A stretch of 11,007 nt of DNA from Chloroflexota bacterium (GTDB lineage: Bacteria > Chloroflexota > Dehalococcoidia > Lucifugimonadales > Lucifugimonadaceae): the NCBI GenBank assembly GCA_016210435.1, contig JACQUF010000375.1:1-11007 (forward strand), in the 5' to 3' direction. Positions 1 through 6,896 of the stretch are shown here, piece after piece. The number at the start of each line of letters is the position of its first letter. Positions within the stretch are counted from its first letter, which is position 1. The notes under the pieces were generated by a model. That model made no database searches, was not told where the DNA came from, and saw nothing but the letters and a program-made list of their open reading frames with translations. Both the position numbers and the translations under genes were made by a program.

Positions 1-878
1 ATGATGTGTCGCTCGCCGTAGATCCGGGCGAGACGCTTGGCCTCGTCGGTGAGAGCGGTTCGGGCAAGACGACAGTCGGCCGAGCGATAACCCAGCTTGA
101 AAGGCCTACCGCGGGGGAGATCGTTTTCGAAGGCCAGGACCTTGGAAGGCTGCGTGGGCCGGAAATCCAGAAGGTTCGCAGGCGGATGGGCATCATTTTC
201 CAGGACCCATACGGCGCCCTCAACCCGCGGATGACCGCAGGCGACATCATCGGGGAGCCGCTGATCGCCCACCGGGTGTATCCGACGAAAGCGGAACACC
301 GCGCGCGGGTGTACGAACTCCTGGACACGGTTGGCCTCAACCGAAGCATGGCGGCTCGCTACCCCCACGAATTCAGCGGCGGACAGCGCCAGCGGATCGG
401 AATCGCGCGGGCCATCGCCGCGAATCCCAGCTTCGTCGTTGCTGACGAGCCCGTATCTGCCCTTGACGTTTCGGTGCAGGCGCAGATCGTCAACCTGCTC
501 GAAGATCTGCAGGACAGGTACGGGGTCGCCTACCTGTTCATTGCGCACGACCTCTCGATCGTCCGGCAGATCAGCCACCGCGTTGCGGTGATGTATCTGG
601 GGAAGGTAGTCGAGATCGCGCCGCGTAACGAGCTTTACGTAAATCCGCTGCACCCGTACACAAAGGCGCTGCTTTCGGCCGCGCCGATCCCGGACCCGAG
701 AATTGAAAGGACCCGGGAGCGCATCGTGCTGACGGGGGACATCCCGAGTCCGTTGAACCCGCCCAGGGGCTGCGTTTTCGGCAGCAGGTGTCCGATAGCA
801 AGCGACGAGTGCCGCGTGGCGATGCCCGCTCTGAGGGAGCTCGCGCCCGGCCACAGGGTCGCGTGCATAAAGGCGTAG
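1..878 (+). CDS. Oligopeptide/dipeptide ABC transporter ATP-binding protein (OppF/DppF type), 5' partial
   Basis: This is the cytoplasmic ATPase subunit of a peptide-type ABC importer, cut by the window's left edge. The frame is open from base 3, and the GTG at 6 lies inside the usual N-terminal strand ([16 protein letters not shown]), so the true start is upstream. Numbered from that codon: Walker [10 protein letters not shown] at 15-23, Q-loop Gln66, ABC signature SGGQ at 124-127, Walker B ending in ADE with Glu148, D-loop SALD, and H-loop His181. The C-terminal oligo_HPY extension is present ([12 protein letters not shown]) and ends in four cysteines at 256, 262, 269 and 287, the arrangement common in OppD/OppF/DppD/DppF proteins and linked to an iron-sulfur cluster in some of them. 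Permease and binding-protein genes would be expected upstream, outside the window. The family assignment is firm. Substrate (peptide, nickel, sugar) cannot be told from the ATPase alone. Confidence 0.94.
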   Translation, partial: DVSLAVDPGETLGLVGESGSGKTTVGRAITQLERPTAGEIVFEGQDLGRLRGPEIQKVRRRMGIIFQDPYGALNPRMTAGDIIGEPLIAHRVYPTKAEHRARVYELLDTVGLNRSMAARYPHEFSGGQRQRIGIARAIAANPSFVVADEPVSALDVSVQAQIVNLLEDLQDRYGVAYLFIAHDLSIVRQISHRVAVMYLGKVVEIAPRNELYVNPLHPYTKALLSAAPIPDPRIERTRERIVLTGDIPSPLNPPRGCVFGSRCPIASDECRVAMPALRELAPGHRVACIKA

Positions 879-897
879 AGGAACCCCCCTCACCCTC

Positions 898-914
898 GTC
901 CGCCTGAGGCGGAC
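898..914. terminator. Palindromic hairpin between convergent genes
   Basis: GTCCGCC-TGA-GGCGGAC forms a perfect 7-bp stem with a 3-base loop. It sits in the 38-bp gap between the convergent ABC ATPase and ThDP enzyme genes and begins 3 bases past the latter's stop codon. Neither side has a T-tract, so a classical intrinsic terminator is not shown. It could act as a weak bidirectional terminator or 3' mRNA stabiliser, or be a copy of a dispersed palindromic repeat, since it is preceded by a C-rich CCCTCACCC run. Confidence 0.35.
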
Positions 915-916
915 TC

Positions 917-2584
917 CTACACCGAGCCGTCGATCTCGACGTCGATCATGGCAGGCTTGCCTGAATCGACCGCTTTCCTGATCGCCGGGCCAAGCTTCGC
1001 GGGATCGGAAATGCGGTCGCCGGCGATATCAAAAGCGGAGGCGATGCGCGCGAAGTCGAACGGCTTCCCAAAGTCCATGCCCACCAGGCCGCCCAGGTCC
1101 GGCGCCCTGTCCAGCACCATCTGGTGATATACGCGCATGTTGACCTTCAGGATGCGATACGAAGCGTTGTTGCAGACCAGATAAACGACTGGAATCTGAT
1201 AGTTGGCTGCGGTCCAGAGTCCCTGGACGGTCATCATTGCGCTTCCGTCGCCGAGTACTGCGATCACGGGTCTCTCCGGTACGGCAAGCTTTACTCCGAG
1301 CGCGCCACCCATGCCCCACCCAATGGCGCCGCCGCGCTGGGCATACATCGAACCGGGCTTGCTGAACTTGATTGCGCCCATCACCGCAGCCTTGGAGCTG
1401 ATCGAATCGTCGACCACCACCGCGTCGCGAGGCATGGCCCTGGCGAGCTCGACCATCATGCGCGCCGGCAGCATGGGGCGCCTGTCGCCGGCCTTGTCTA
1501 CAGCCGCCATGAAAGCGTCCTGGCGTGCCCTGGCCTGTGCCGCGAGCGACCGTCGTCTCTCGTCCGATCCCTTCGTGCCCGACGCCTTTCCGCCGTCGGC
1601 TTCAAGGGCGGCCGAAAGCGCGGCCAGGGCCAGCCTGGTGTCGGCGAAGATCCCTACCTCGGTCGCCTCCGTGCGCCCTATCTCGCGAACATCGTTGTCG
1701 ATATGTACCAGCCTAGCCGTCCCAGGTAGCGACGACTGCCCGTGATAGAAGAAATCGCCGAAGGCCTTGAATCCCACCACGATTACGACGTCGGCCGCGC
1801 CAAGCGCGGCCTTCGCTGCGGGGTTTCGCAGGCTGAACGCTCCGACGTATTGGGGATGATCGGTTGGGAAGCAGACCTCCGAATAGAAACCCGTGTACAC
1901 CGCGGATCCGGTCAGCTCGGCGACACGCACCGCCTCGTTCATTCCACCGGACTGTGCGACCCGGTCGCCGACGATCATGATCGGCCGCTGTGCGGCCGCG
2001 AGCATGCGGACCGCTGATGCGATTGCCGCAGGCTCGGGGGCAGCTGCGTAGTAATAGTCTGCAGACGGCCGGATGTCGGCATCGCCCTCGCCGTCGAGCG
2101 CGTTTGCGGAGAGCGAGAGGAACGTCGGACCGCGCGGCGGGGTACGTGCCTCCTGAAAGGCGCGCCGGACCGCGGCGGCCATCTGATCGGGATGGGTTAC
2201 TTCCGCGCTCCACTTCGTGACCTGCTTCGGGAACTCCGCCAGGTCCGACCGTCCTTCGACAAGCTTCCGGACATCGCTGTTGCCCGCGGTCATCACGACC
2301 GGCGTGTTGCCCGAGAACGAGTCAAACAGGAGGCTCAGCCCATTGATCATTCCAACATGAATGTGCAGGCTAAGGAATGAGGGCCGGCCGGTTGCTCTCG
2401 CGTACCCGTCGGCCATCCCGACGGCCACCCCCTCCTGGACGGCGAGGATGTACTTGATGTCCTTGTACGAGCGCAACGTGTCCATGATCGGCGCCTCGGC
2501 AGTCCCTGGATTGCCGAAAACGTGGGTGACACCTTCGGCACGCAGCATCTCGAAAAGTGCGTTCTTCCCCTTGAGCCGGGCCAT
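917..2584 (-). CDS. Thiamine diphosphate-dependent enzyme, benzoylformate decarboxylase-like
   Basis: A 555-residue cytoplasmic ThDP enzyme of the acetolactate synthase/benzoylformate decarboxylase superfamily with all three domains. The N-terminal pyrimidine-binding domain (about 1-165) has FGNPGTAE at 23-30, the cofactor-activating Glu51 in VQEG, and His74 in SLHIHVG. The central domain spans about 185-330, and the C-terminal pyrophosphate-binding domain has GDGS at 445-448 and Asn472-Asn473. LWTAANYQIP just after GDGS, and the spacing of Glu51, His74 and His281 (FFYHGQ), follow Pseudomonas MdlC, where His70 and His281 are catalytic. Thr28 stands where MdlC has Ser26, so the substrate may differ. 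A 2-oxoacid decarboxylation or carboligation is likely; the substrate is unknown. The ATG is supported by AGGAG at 2591-2595, six bases upstream. No mandelate-pathway neighbours are visible. Acetolactate synthase is less likely because the protein resembles MdlC more closely and no regulatory-subunit gene is adjacent. Confidence 0.92.
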   Translation of the reverse strand: MARLKGKNALFEMLRAEGVTHVFGNPGTAEAPIMDTLRSYKDIKYILAVQEGVAVGMADGYARATGRPSFLSLHIHVGMINGLSLLFDSFSGNTPVVMTAGNSDVRKLVEGRSDLAEFPKQVTKWSAEVTHPDQMAAAVRRAFQEARTPPRGPTFLSLSANALDGEGDADIRPSADYYYAAAPEPAAIASAVRMLAAAQRPIMIVGDRVAQSGGMNEAVRVAELTGSAVYTGFYSEVCFPTDHPQYVGAFSLRNPAAKAALGAADVVIVVGFKAFGDFFYHGQSSLPGTARLVHIDNDVREIGRTEATEVGIFADTRLALAALSAALEADGGKASGTKGSDERRRSLAAQARARQDAFMAAVDKAGDRRPMLPARMMVELARAMPRDAVVVDDSISSKAAVMGAIKFSKPGSMYAQRGGAIGWGMGGALGVKLAVPERPVIAVLGDGSAMMTVQGLWTAANYQIPVVYLVCNNASYRILKVNMRVYHQMVLDRAPDLGGLVGMDFGKPFDFARIASAFDIAGDRISDPAKLGPAIRKAVDSGKPAMIDVEIDGSV

Positions 2585-2656
2585 CGGGTTCTCCTGTCAA
2601 CAGATTGCCGCGGTTAGAATCTTGCATACCCGCACGGGAGGGGCGCCAGCCGAGAC
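2585..2656. promoter_or_regulatory. Divergent promoter region between the ThDP enzyme and universal stress protein genes
   Basis: These 72 bases must hold the start signals of both divergent genes. On the minus strand AGGAG (2591-2595) is a clear ribosome binding site for the ThDP enzyme. On the plus strand GGGAGGGG (2636-2643) lies 13 bases before the stress-protein ATG at 2657, rather far for a Shine-Dalgarno site. TAGAAT at 2615-2620 is a possible plus-strand -10 box, but no good -35 box sits at the right distance. The two promoters probably overlap. Confidence 0.4.
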
Positions 2657-3664
2657 ATGATTCAAATGCAGCCGACCGGTCTCCGCGCCGCGCCGCAACA
2701 GCGTCCCCCGGAACGATTCAGGCGGATTATCGTCCCCCTGGACGGCACGCCGGTTGCGGAACGGGTGCTGCCGTACGTTCAGTACCTCGCCAGCTGGTCC
2801 AACGCCGACGTCACGATCCTCCACGTTCTCTTCAGACCCCAGCGCCCGCAGGCCGGCAACGATACCGTGGTCTACCCGGACACCCTCCACGACCGCGGCC
2901 ACAGCCTCGCCACGGCGTATCTCGCCGAGGTGGCAAGGGAGCTCACGGAGGCGGGCCTTGCGACGCGCACCGTGGTAGTAGCCGGCGATACCATCAAGGT
3001 GATCACGACCCACGCCGCGCACGGGGCCTTTCAGCTCATCGCCATGGGCACAAACGCCCGTCCGCTGTTGAGCAGGCTCTGGCGGGAGAGCATCACGGAG
3101 CGCCTGACCGCCGAAAGCCGGGTCCCGCTGCTCATCGTCAACGCGAGGCTGAATCGGCAGAAATACGAAATCCCGCCGAAACCCAGGGGGCTGGTAATTG
3201 CACTGGATGGCTCTGGAACTGCGCGCCGGGCGATTCCTTATGCGCTGAGTCTCGCGGCCGCCGGCTCACTTTCCGTGACGCTCCTGCACGTGATCAAAGG
3301 CAAGCGGCGTAAACAAAACGAGCGAGTCACGCCAGACGACCACCGGGATCGGAACGGCGCGACAGGACGCAGACTGGAGATCCTGTCACGCCGTTTCCTT
3401 GACCTTGGCATTCCCGTCCAGACCATGGTCCGGTACGGCCCTCCCGCTGAGACGATCGTGGATGTTCAACACGAACTGAAGGATCACATCGTCGTGCTCG
3501 CCGCGCGTTCGAGGAGAGGCCTGCGGCGGACCCTTCTCGGTGGCGTGGTCGATCGAGTGGTCCAGTACGCTGCAGACCCTGTCCTGGTCGTGCCGGTCCG
3601 CGGTTGGCGACAGCGCGACCCGTTCTCGATCGACGGCACATCGGCTGCAGGGGGTCAGCGATAG
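2657..3664 (+). CDS. Tandem-domain universal stress protein (UspA family)
   Basis: A 335-residue soluble protein with two UspA domains in tandem. Domain 1 (about 21-163) opens with RRIIVPLDGTPVAERVLPY and ends with ESRVPLLIVNA. Domain 2 (about 177-314) opens with GLVIALDGSGTARRAIPYAL and ends with AADPVLVVPV. Each has the family's first strand, conserved Asp (29 and 184) and final hydrophobic strand. The ATP-binding motif G-2x-G-9x-G(S/T) is degenerate in both copies: G131-x2-A134-x9-E144-S145 in the first, and A282-x2-S285-x9-G295-G296 in the second, so nucleotide binding is uncertain. Tandem Usp proteins usually act in stress survival or as small regulatory partners; no specific role can be read here. 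It is divergent from the ThDP enzyme gene and convergent with the thioredoxin-fold gene, so it is probably monocistronic. ATG at 2657 is used; the ATG at codon 4 (2666) is an alternative. Confidence 0.92.
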   Translation: MIQMQPTGLRAAPQQRPPERFRRIIVPLDGTPVAERVLPYVQYLASWSNADVTILHVLFRPQRPQAGNDTVVYPDTLHDRGHSLATAYLAEVARELTEAGLATRTVVVAGDTIKVITTHAAHGAFQLIAMGTNARPLLSRLWRESITERLTAESRVPLLIVNARLNRQKYEIPPKPRGLVIALDGSGTARRAIPYALSLAAAGSLSVTLLHVIKGKRRKQNERVTPDDHRDRNGATGRRLEILSRRFLDLGIPVQTMVRYGPPAETIVDVQHELKDHIVVLAARSRRGLRRTLLGGVVDRVVQYAADPVLVVPVRGWRQRDPFSIDGTSAAGGQR

Positions 3665-3667
3665 CTC

Positions 3668-3681
3668 GTGCCCACCGGCAC
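3668..3681. terminator. Short hairpin between convergent genes
   Basis: GTGCC-CACC-GGCAC gives a 5-bp stem and 4-base loop in the 21-bp gap between two convergent genes, 3 bases after the stress-protein stop codon. There is no T-tract on either side. A bidirectional terminator is possible from position alone, but the stem is short enough to arise by chance in GC-rich DNA. Confidence 0.25.
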
Positions 3682-3685
3682 CTGA

Positions 3686-4720
3686 TCAGCTGGCGGGCCC
3701 GGAGGCGAGGACCGATCTGACGGCCTCCTCGACTACCTCTTCCGGGGCGAACGATTCGAACCGAGCCGCGATGGTGCCCTGTCGGTCGACGACAAACGTC
3801 CATTCGTCTGTCTCGAGCGCCCATTGCTCAACCACACCCGAACGCCTGGCCCGGGAGAGGTCTCCTTGAATCTCGTGCGGGTTCTCGTACAGATCGACGT
3901 GAATGAACTCGACGCGATCGCCATACGTCTCTCTCAGACGGCTTGCCACGTCCACCTGCGGACCGCACAGCGGCGTCGTGCAGAAGGCAGGGCTGGTGAA
4001 GACGATCACCGCGGGCCGGCCGGCCGTGATCGTCTCCGCGATCGTGGCTCTGTAGAGGGCGCGGTCCGGCATGCTCGCGGTGGTCAGTTCATTTATCGAA
4101 GACACCGACGCGATCGTCCGATTCTTGCTGCGAGGCGCGGCCTCGCCGATATCCGGCGCTTTCGGGGTTGCGGGAACGTCGACGGTGAATTCCATCACCG
4201 CGCGGGCGCCGCCTGACCGGGGGAAGCTGATCTCGAATCCCCAGAGGCCAGCCCGGTCGATGTTCACGGTCGCGTCGTAGCTACCGCGCGTCCCGAGTGG
4301 GAACTCGTGAAACCTGGCGGTAACGGATTCGACCGGGCCAAGTCGCCTGCCTCGTTCCCGATCCGGGTAGAAGTAGGTCGAAAGCGCCGTGATGGGCAGC
4401 CGGACGACGCCATCGGGCTCTGTGATTACGTAGGCCACGCGGCGCCGGCCGACACCGATGTCCGGCGTGCCGAAGATGACCGTCAGTCCGGCAGCTTCGT
4501 CCTTGAATTCCGGGTACTGGCCGAAGGAGGCGGTTGCCTGGGAGGGCACGCCCGCGATCGTTGCGCTCGGCTCAGTCTCCCCGATCGGGCCGGAACAGGC
4601 GACGGCCAGGGCGGCAGCTGTCATTCCGAGCGCAGCAACGAGGGCCAAAAATTTCCTTCGGCCCGACAATTCGGGCCTCTGGCTGGCATCTTGAGGGCGG
4701 GACAACGCGTGTGTCGGCAT
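3686..4720 (-). CDS. Thioredoxin-fold lipoprotein with Tat-like signal and CX4C motif
   Basis: A 344-residue exported protein. The N-terminus has SGRRKFLALVAAL at 19-31, close to the twin-arginine pattern (Arg21-Arg22), followed by a hydrophobic stretch and a lipobox-like LAVAC with Cys42, so a membrane-anchored Tat lipoprotein is likely. Residues about 72-182 form a beta-rich domain (FGTPDIGVG..., WGFEISF...), probably Ig-like. Residues about 208-340 look like a thioredoxin fold: RPAVIVFTSPAFC, then Cys247-TTPL-Cys252, then FIHVDLYENP and WTFVVDRQGTIAARF. The CX4C spacing differs from classic CXXC. The cis-proline normally expected before the WTFVVD strand appears to be Glu306. It probably reduces or isomerises thiols outside the membrane; no substrate is visible. 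It starts only 2 bases after the stop of the TlpA/DipZ-type gene with no clear ribosome binding site, so translational coupling in one operon is likely. Confidence 0.85.
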   Translation of the reverse strand: MPTHALSRPQDASQRPELSGRRKFLALVAALGMTAAALAVACSGPIGETEPSATIAGVPSQATASFGQYPEFKDEAAGLTVIFGTPDIGVGRRRVAYVITEPDGVVRLPITALSTYFYPDRERGRRLGPVESVTARFHEFPLGTRGSYDATVNIDRAGLWGFEISFPRSGGARAVMEFTVDVPATPKAPDIGEAAPRSKNRTIASVSSINELTTASMPDRALYRATIAETITAGRPAVIVFTSPAFCTTPLCGPQVDVASRLRETYGDRVEFIHVDLYENPHEIQGDLSRARRSGVVEQWALETDEWTFVVDRQGTIAARFESFAPEEVVEEAVRSVLASGPAS

Positions 4721-4722
4721 GG

Positions 4723-5925
4723 CTACGCGCCGTCGGTGTAGTTCCCGAATGTGAACGCAAACATCGCAAACGCGTCGGAGTTCGAGCGCAGCCTGAGTTC
4801 GTGTATGCCGAACGCGGGCAGCTCGAGGATCGCGTAGAGACGGGCCTGGCTCACCTTGAGCAGGCTCCGCCCCTGACCGTCGAACACGATATCCGCGCCG
4901 GCTTCCTCCGGCGTGAGGGGCCGGCCGTTCATCTCAACCACGACATCAAACGGCGCCTGGTAGTCCGGCTCGATCACGACGTTCACGCTGCGGGCTGCAA
5001 ACTTGAGCGCGATGTAGTCCTCGAAATCGGTCGTCTGCCGGGCATGCACGATCGACTCAGCTTCGTTGCGCCAGAGGCCCTGCAGGTACCACTTGTTGTG
5101 GGCATGCGGCTGGTTGTCCTCATAAAAAACGGTCTGGTCGGGCGCCGAGTAGTAAGCATCCTGCGCTGCGTAGACGCCGAACGGGCTGAAATTGCGGCCG
5201 TATCCGCCATAGAGCTCCCGGGTAACCGCGTAGGCCTTCGCGTCTTGCTCGGGACCCGCGAGACCGCCTTCCGGAATGTCGCTGACATCCCATCCCGCTT
5301 CAATCAGCGCGGCCCGGATCTCCTTTTCGGTCTTTTCATATTCCCCTTCGCCGAAGTGCTGATAGCGAATGCCGCCTTCGGCGTCGATCAGGTACTTCGC
5401 GGGCCAGTACTGGTTATTGAACGCATCCCAGGTATCCATCTGGTTGTCCTGCACGACCGGGTATTTGAGCCCGAACCGGTCCACGGCGGACCGGACGTTG
5501 ACCGGCAGCTTCTCAAATTCGAATTCGGGCGAATGGACGCCGATTATCGTGAGGCCCCGGTCCATGTACTTCTCGTACCACGACTTCAGGTAGGGCAGGG
5601 TTCTGATGCAGTTGACGCAGGTATAGGTCCAGAAGTCGATCAGCACGACCCGCCGTTGCGCGTTGAGCTCCGCGATCGTCAAAGGTTCCGAGTTGATCCA
5701 ACCCGAGGCGCCCGCAAGCTCGGGCGACGCACGGAACCGGGACGTCTTCTTGGCCTGGCCTGCTTTGGTCGGAGTCGCAGCAGCAAGTTGGGGGGTCACA
5801 ACTTCCCGTGATGCAGAAGCGTTCGTCCCGGCGTCTGCGGGCTCTTCGGGTCTGTTGTACGCGCAGGCCAGCGGGAGGAGAAACACGCCAAGCGCGAGCC
5901 AGGATACGAAACGCTGGGAAGGCAC
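4723..5925 (-). CDS. TlpA/DipZ-type thioredoxin lipoprotein with C-terminal domain
   Basis: About 400 residues, membrane-anchored outside the cell. Numbered from GTG at 5925: signal sequence with hydrophobic SWLALGVFLLPLA and candidate lipid Cys21 (lipobox PLAC, imperfect), a low-complexity Ala/Thr-rich linker to about 60, then a redoxin domain. The active site is Cys103-V-N-Cys106 in FWTYTCVNCIRTLP, followed by IIGVHSPEFEFEK and a cis-proline at 175 in WPAKYLID. FWTYTCVNCIRTLPYL is highly characteristic of DipZ and related thioredoxins. Residues about 240-400 (HNKWYLQGLW..., FGNYTDGA) match the beta-rich domain that follows the redoxin domain in DipZ; the DsbD-like membrane domain of DipZ is absent. 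It likely transfers reducing equivalents to exported thiols. GTG 5925 is preferred because AAAGGG lies 9 bases upstream; an in-frame TTG at 5946 would add 7 residues (MRKGRRI) but lacks a good ribosome binding site. It follows the rhodanese gene and precedes the second thioredoxin-fold gene. Confidence 0.9.
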   Translation of the reverse strand: MPSQRFVSWLALGVFLLPLACAYNRPEEPADAGTNASASREVVTPQLAAATPTKAGQAKKTSRFRASPELAGASGWINSEPLTIAELNAQRRVVLIDFWTYTCVNCIRTLPYLKSWYEKYMDRGLTIIGVHSPEFEFEKLPVNVRSAVDRFGLKYPVVQDNQMDTWDAFNNQYWPAKYLIDAEGGIRYQHFGEGEYEKTEKEIRAALIEAGWDVSDIPEGGLAGPEQDAKAYAVTRELYGGYGRNFSPFGVYAAQDAYYSAPDQTVFYEDNQPHAHNKWYLQGLWRNEAESIVHARQTTDFEDYIALKFAARSVNVVIEPDYQAPFDVVVEMNGRPLTPEEAGADIVFDGQGRSLLKVSQARLYAILELPAFGIHELRLRSNSDAFAMFAFTFGNYTDGA

Positions 5926-5934
5926 TATCCGACG

Positions 5935-5940
5935 CCCTTT
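5935..5940 (-). promoter_or_regulatory. Ribosome binding site deciding the TlpA/DipZ-type start
   Basis: AAAGGG on the minus strand, nine bases before GTG at 5925. The competing TTG at 5946 lies upstream of this site and has no comparable one, so the site favours the shorter protein. Confidence 0.5.
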
Positions 5941-6005
5941 GCGCAAAATTGAGTAATCCCCGCGCAGTCAGTCAGAGATACGCTGCCTGCGCCTCCGCCG
6001 ATCCA

Positions 6006-6854
6006 CTAGACTTGCCGCGCGATGGGGGCCTCGAGAGCGTTCCCGTATTCAGCCCACGAAGCATCGTAGTTCCGCACGTTGGGGAATCCCATGAGCTTGA
6101 GGACGAACAGTCCGTGCGCCGCACGGATGCCACCCTGTCAGTAGGTGACAACGTTCTTGTCTTTTGTGATCCCGTGGCGTTCGAGTATCGAGCGAATCTC
6201 GTCGCCTGATTTCAGGACGGGGATATCGTTCCAGGCAACGAAGTTCTTCCACTCGAGATGGACCGCGCCCGGAAGGTGCCCGCCACGCTTGGTGCCGCGT
6301 GTGTTCTCTCCGGTCCATTCCTCGTCGCTGCGAACGTCGACCAGGACTGTACCGCTGCCGCCGATGCAGCTGATCACATGCTCTTTGGTGGCGATCCATT
6401 CGGGGCGAACCCTGGGAGTGAAGCGACCGGGCCGGATTGCGGGCGTCGCACGCGTGACGGGACGTCGCTCTGCAAACCATTTAGGAAACCCGCCGTCGAG
6501 CACACGGACCTTCGAGTGCCCGTAGTAATTGAGGGCCCAGAATAGACGCGGCGCGAAGTGGAGGTCGGAGTCGGAGGCGATGACGAGGGTGTCGTTGGAA
6601 ATACCGAGCGATTCCATCGTCCGGGCGAATTCCTCGGGCCCCTGGACATGCACGCGGTCGGGGCCGCTCTTGTAGAAATTGTCGGACACGCCGACCGCGT
6701 TCTTGATGTGGACCCTTTGGTAGGCATCCGGACGATCGGTATCGACGATGCGAACCCCGGGATCTTCGAGGTGGGCCCCCAGCCAGTCCGTGGTCACGAA
6801 GAACTCGGGGTGCGTGTAGCCGCGCTTTTCAGGTGGTTCGATGGCCTGCGCCAA
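6006..6854 (-). CDS. Selenocysteine-containing rhodanese (thiosulfate/3-mercaptopyruvate sulfurtransferase type), Sec239
   Basis: A double-domain sulfurtransferase of 282 residues, the usual family length, if the in-frame TGA at 6138-6140 is read as selenocysteine. The N-terminal domain (about 19-130) is the inactive copy: IVDTDRPDAYQRVHIKNAVGV and RVLDGGFPKW, with SDSD (94-97) where a catalytic Cys would sit. The C-terminal domain (about 165-278) has VLVDVRSDEEWTGE and GGHLPGAVHLEW, then VVTY followed by TGA, then QGGIRAAHGLFVLKLMGF and NYDASWAEYGN, ending at TAG 6006-6008. TGA thus replaces the persulfide-forming cysteine of the rhodanese loop (C-Q-G-G-I-R in Cys homologues). A SECIS-like hairpin follows. 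There is no signal peptide, so it is probably cytoplasmic. The start is TTG at 6854 with GGGAG eight bases upstream (6863-6867). It is the first gene of a likely operon with two thioredoxin-fold lipoproteins. Alternatives are a TGC-to-TGA nonsense mutation or sequencing error; intact coding after the TGA and the hairpin make both less likely. Confidence 0.85.
6106..6131 (-). promoter_or_regulatory. Putative bacterial SECIS element
   Basis: On the minus strand TCCGTGC-GGC-GCACGGA (6127 down to 6111) is a perfect 7-bp stem with a GGC apical loop. With one bulged C (6110), four further pairs including two G-U (6128-6131 with 6106-6109) lengthen it to 11 bp. The first loop G is the 18th base after the TGA. 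Bacterial SECIS elements sit within the coding region directly downstream of the UGA, with a small apical loop having G in its first positions, about 16-37 bases away (recalled from the published search model), so this fits. It would recruit SelB with Sec-tRNA. The same bases encode conserved IRAAHG, so part of the pairing could come from codon choice. Confidence 0.78.
6138..6140 (-). other. In-frame TGA, probable selenocysteine codon 239
   Basis: The codon lies between TAC (Tyr238) and CAG (Gln240) at the catalytic cysteine position of the second rhodanese domain. Forty-three sense codons follow before TAG, all matching the expected rhodanese C-terminus. TGA ends hemL and the 3686-4720 gene, and Trp is written TGG throughout, so a general TGA-to-Trp code is not indicated. 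Confidence 0.83.
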
Positions 6855-6896
6855 CGGATCGTCTCCCGCGGGAAATTGCGATCGGTTCAGTCGCGG

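Noticed and set aside
898..914. Classical intrinsic terminator
   Set aside because: The stem is good but neither strand has a run of T after it, so it is listed only as a low-confidence hairpin.
3752..3772. tRNA T-arm-like GGTTCGAATC on the minus strand
   Set aside because: There is no pairing stem or remaining cloverleaf, and the bases encode the conserved end of the thioredoxin-fold protein.
3327..3824. Minus-strand open frame overlapping the stress-protein gene
   Set aside because: Arg/Gly/Pro-rich translation without any known motif, overlapping two real genes in other frames.
4534..5811. Long plus-strand open frame (425 codons) opposite the thioredoxin genes
   Set aside because: It is antisense to two clearly homologous genes, has no recognisable domain, and such shadows are common in GC-rich DNA with strong third-position bias.
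6138..6140. TGA reassigned to tryptophan or glycine (alternative genetic code)
   Set aside because: TGA closes hemL and the 3686-4720 gene at the expected ends, Trp is encoded by TGG, and family homology calls for Cys/Sec here, not Trp or Gly.
6138..6854. Rhodanese as a 238-residue protein ending at the TGA
   Set aside because: It would lack the catalytic residue and the last 43 residues of the domain, although these are encoded in the same frame directly after the TGA. The hairpin and intact downstream coding favour readthrough as selenocysteine.
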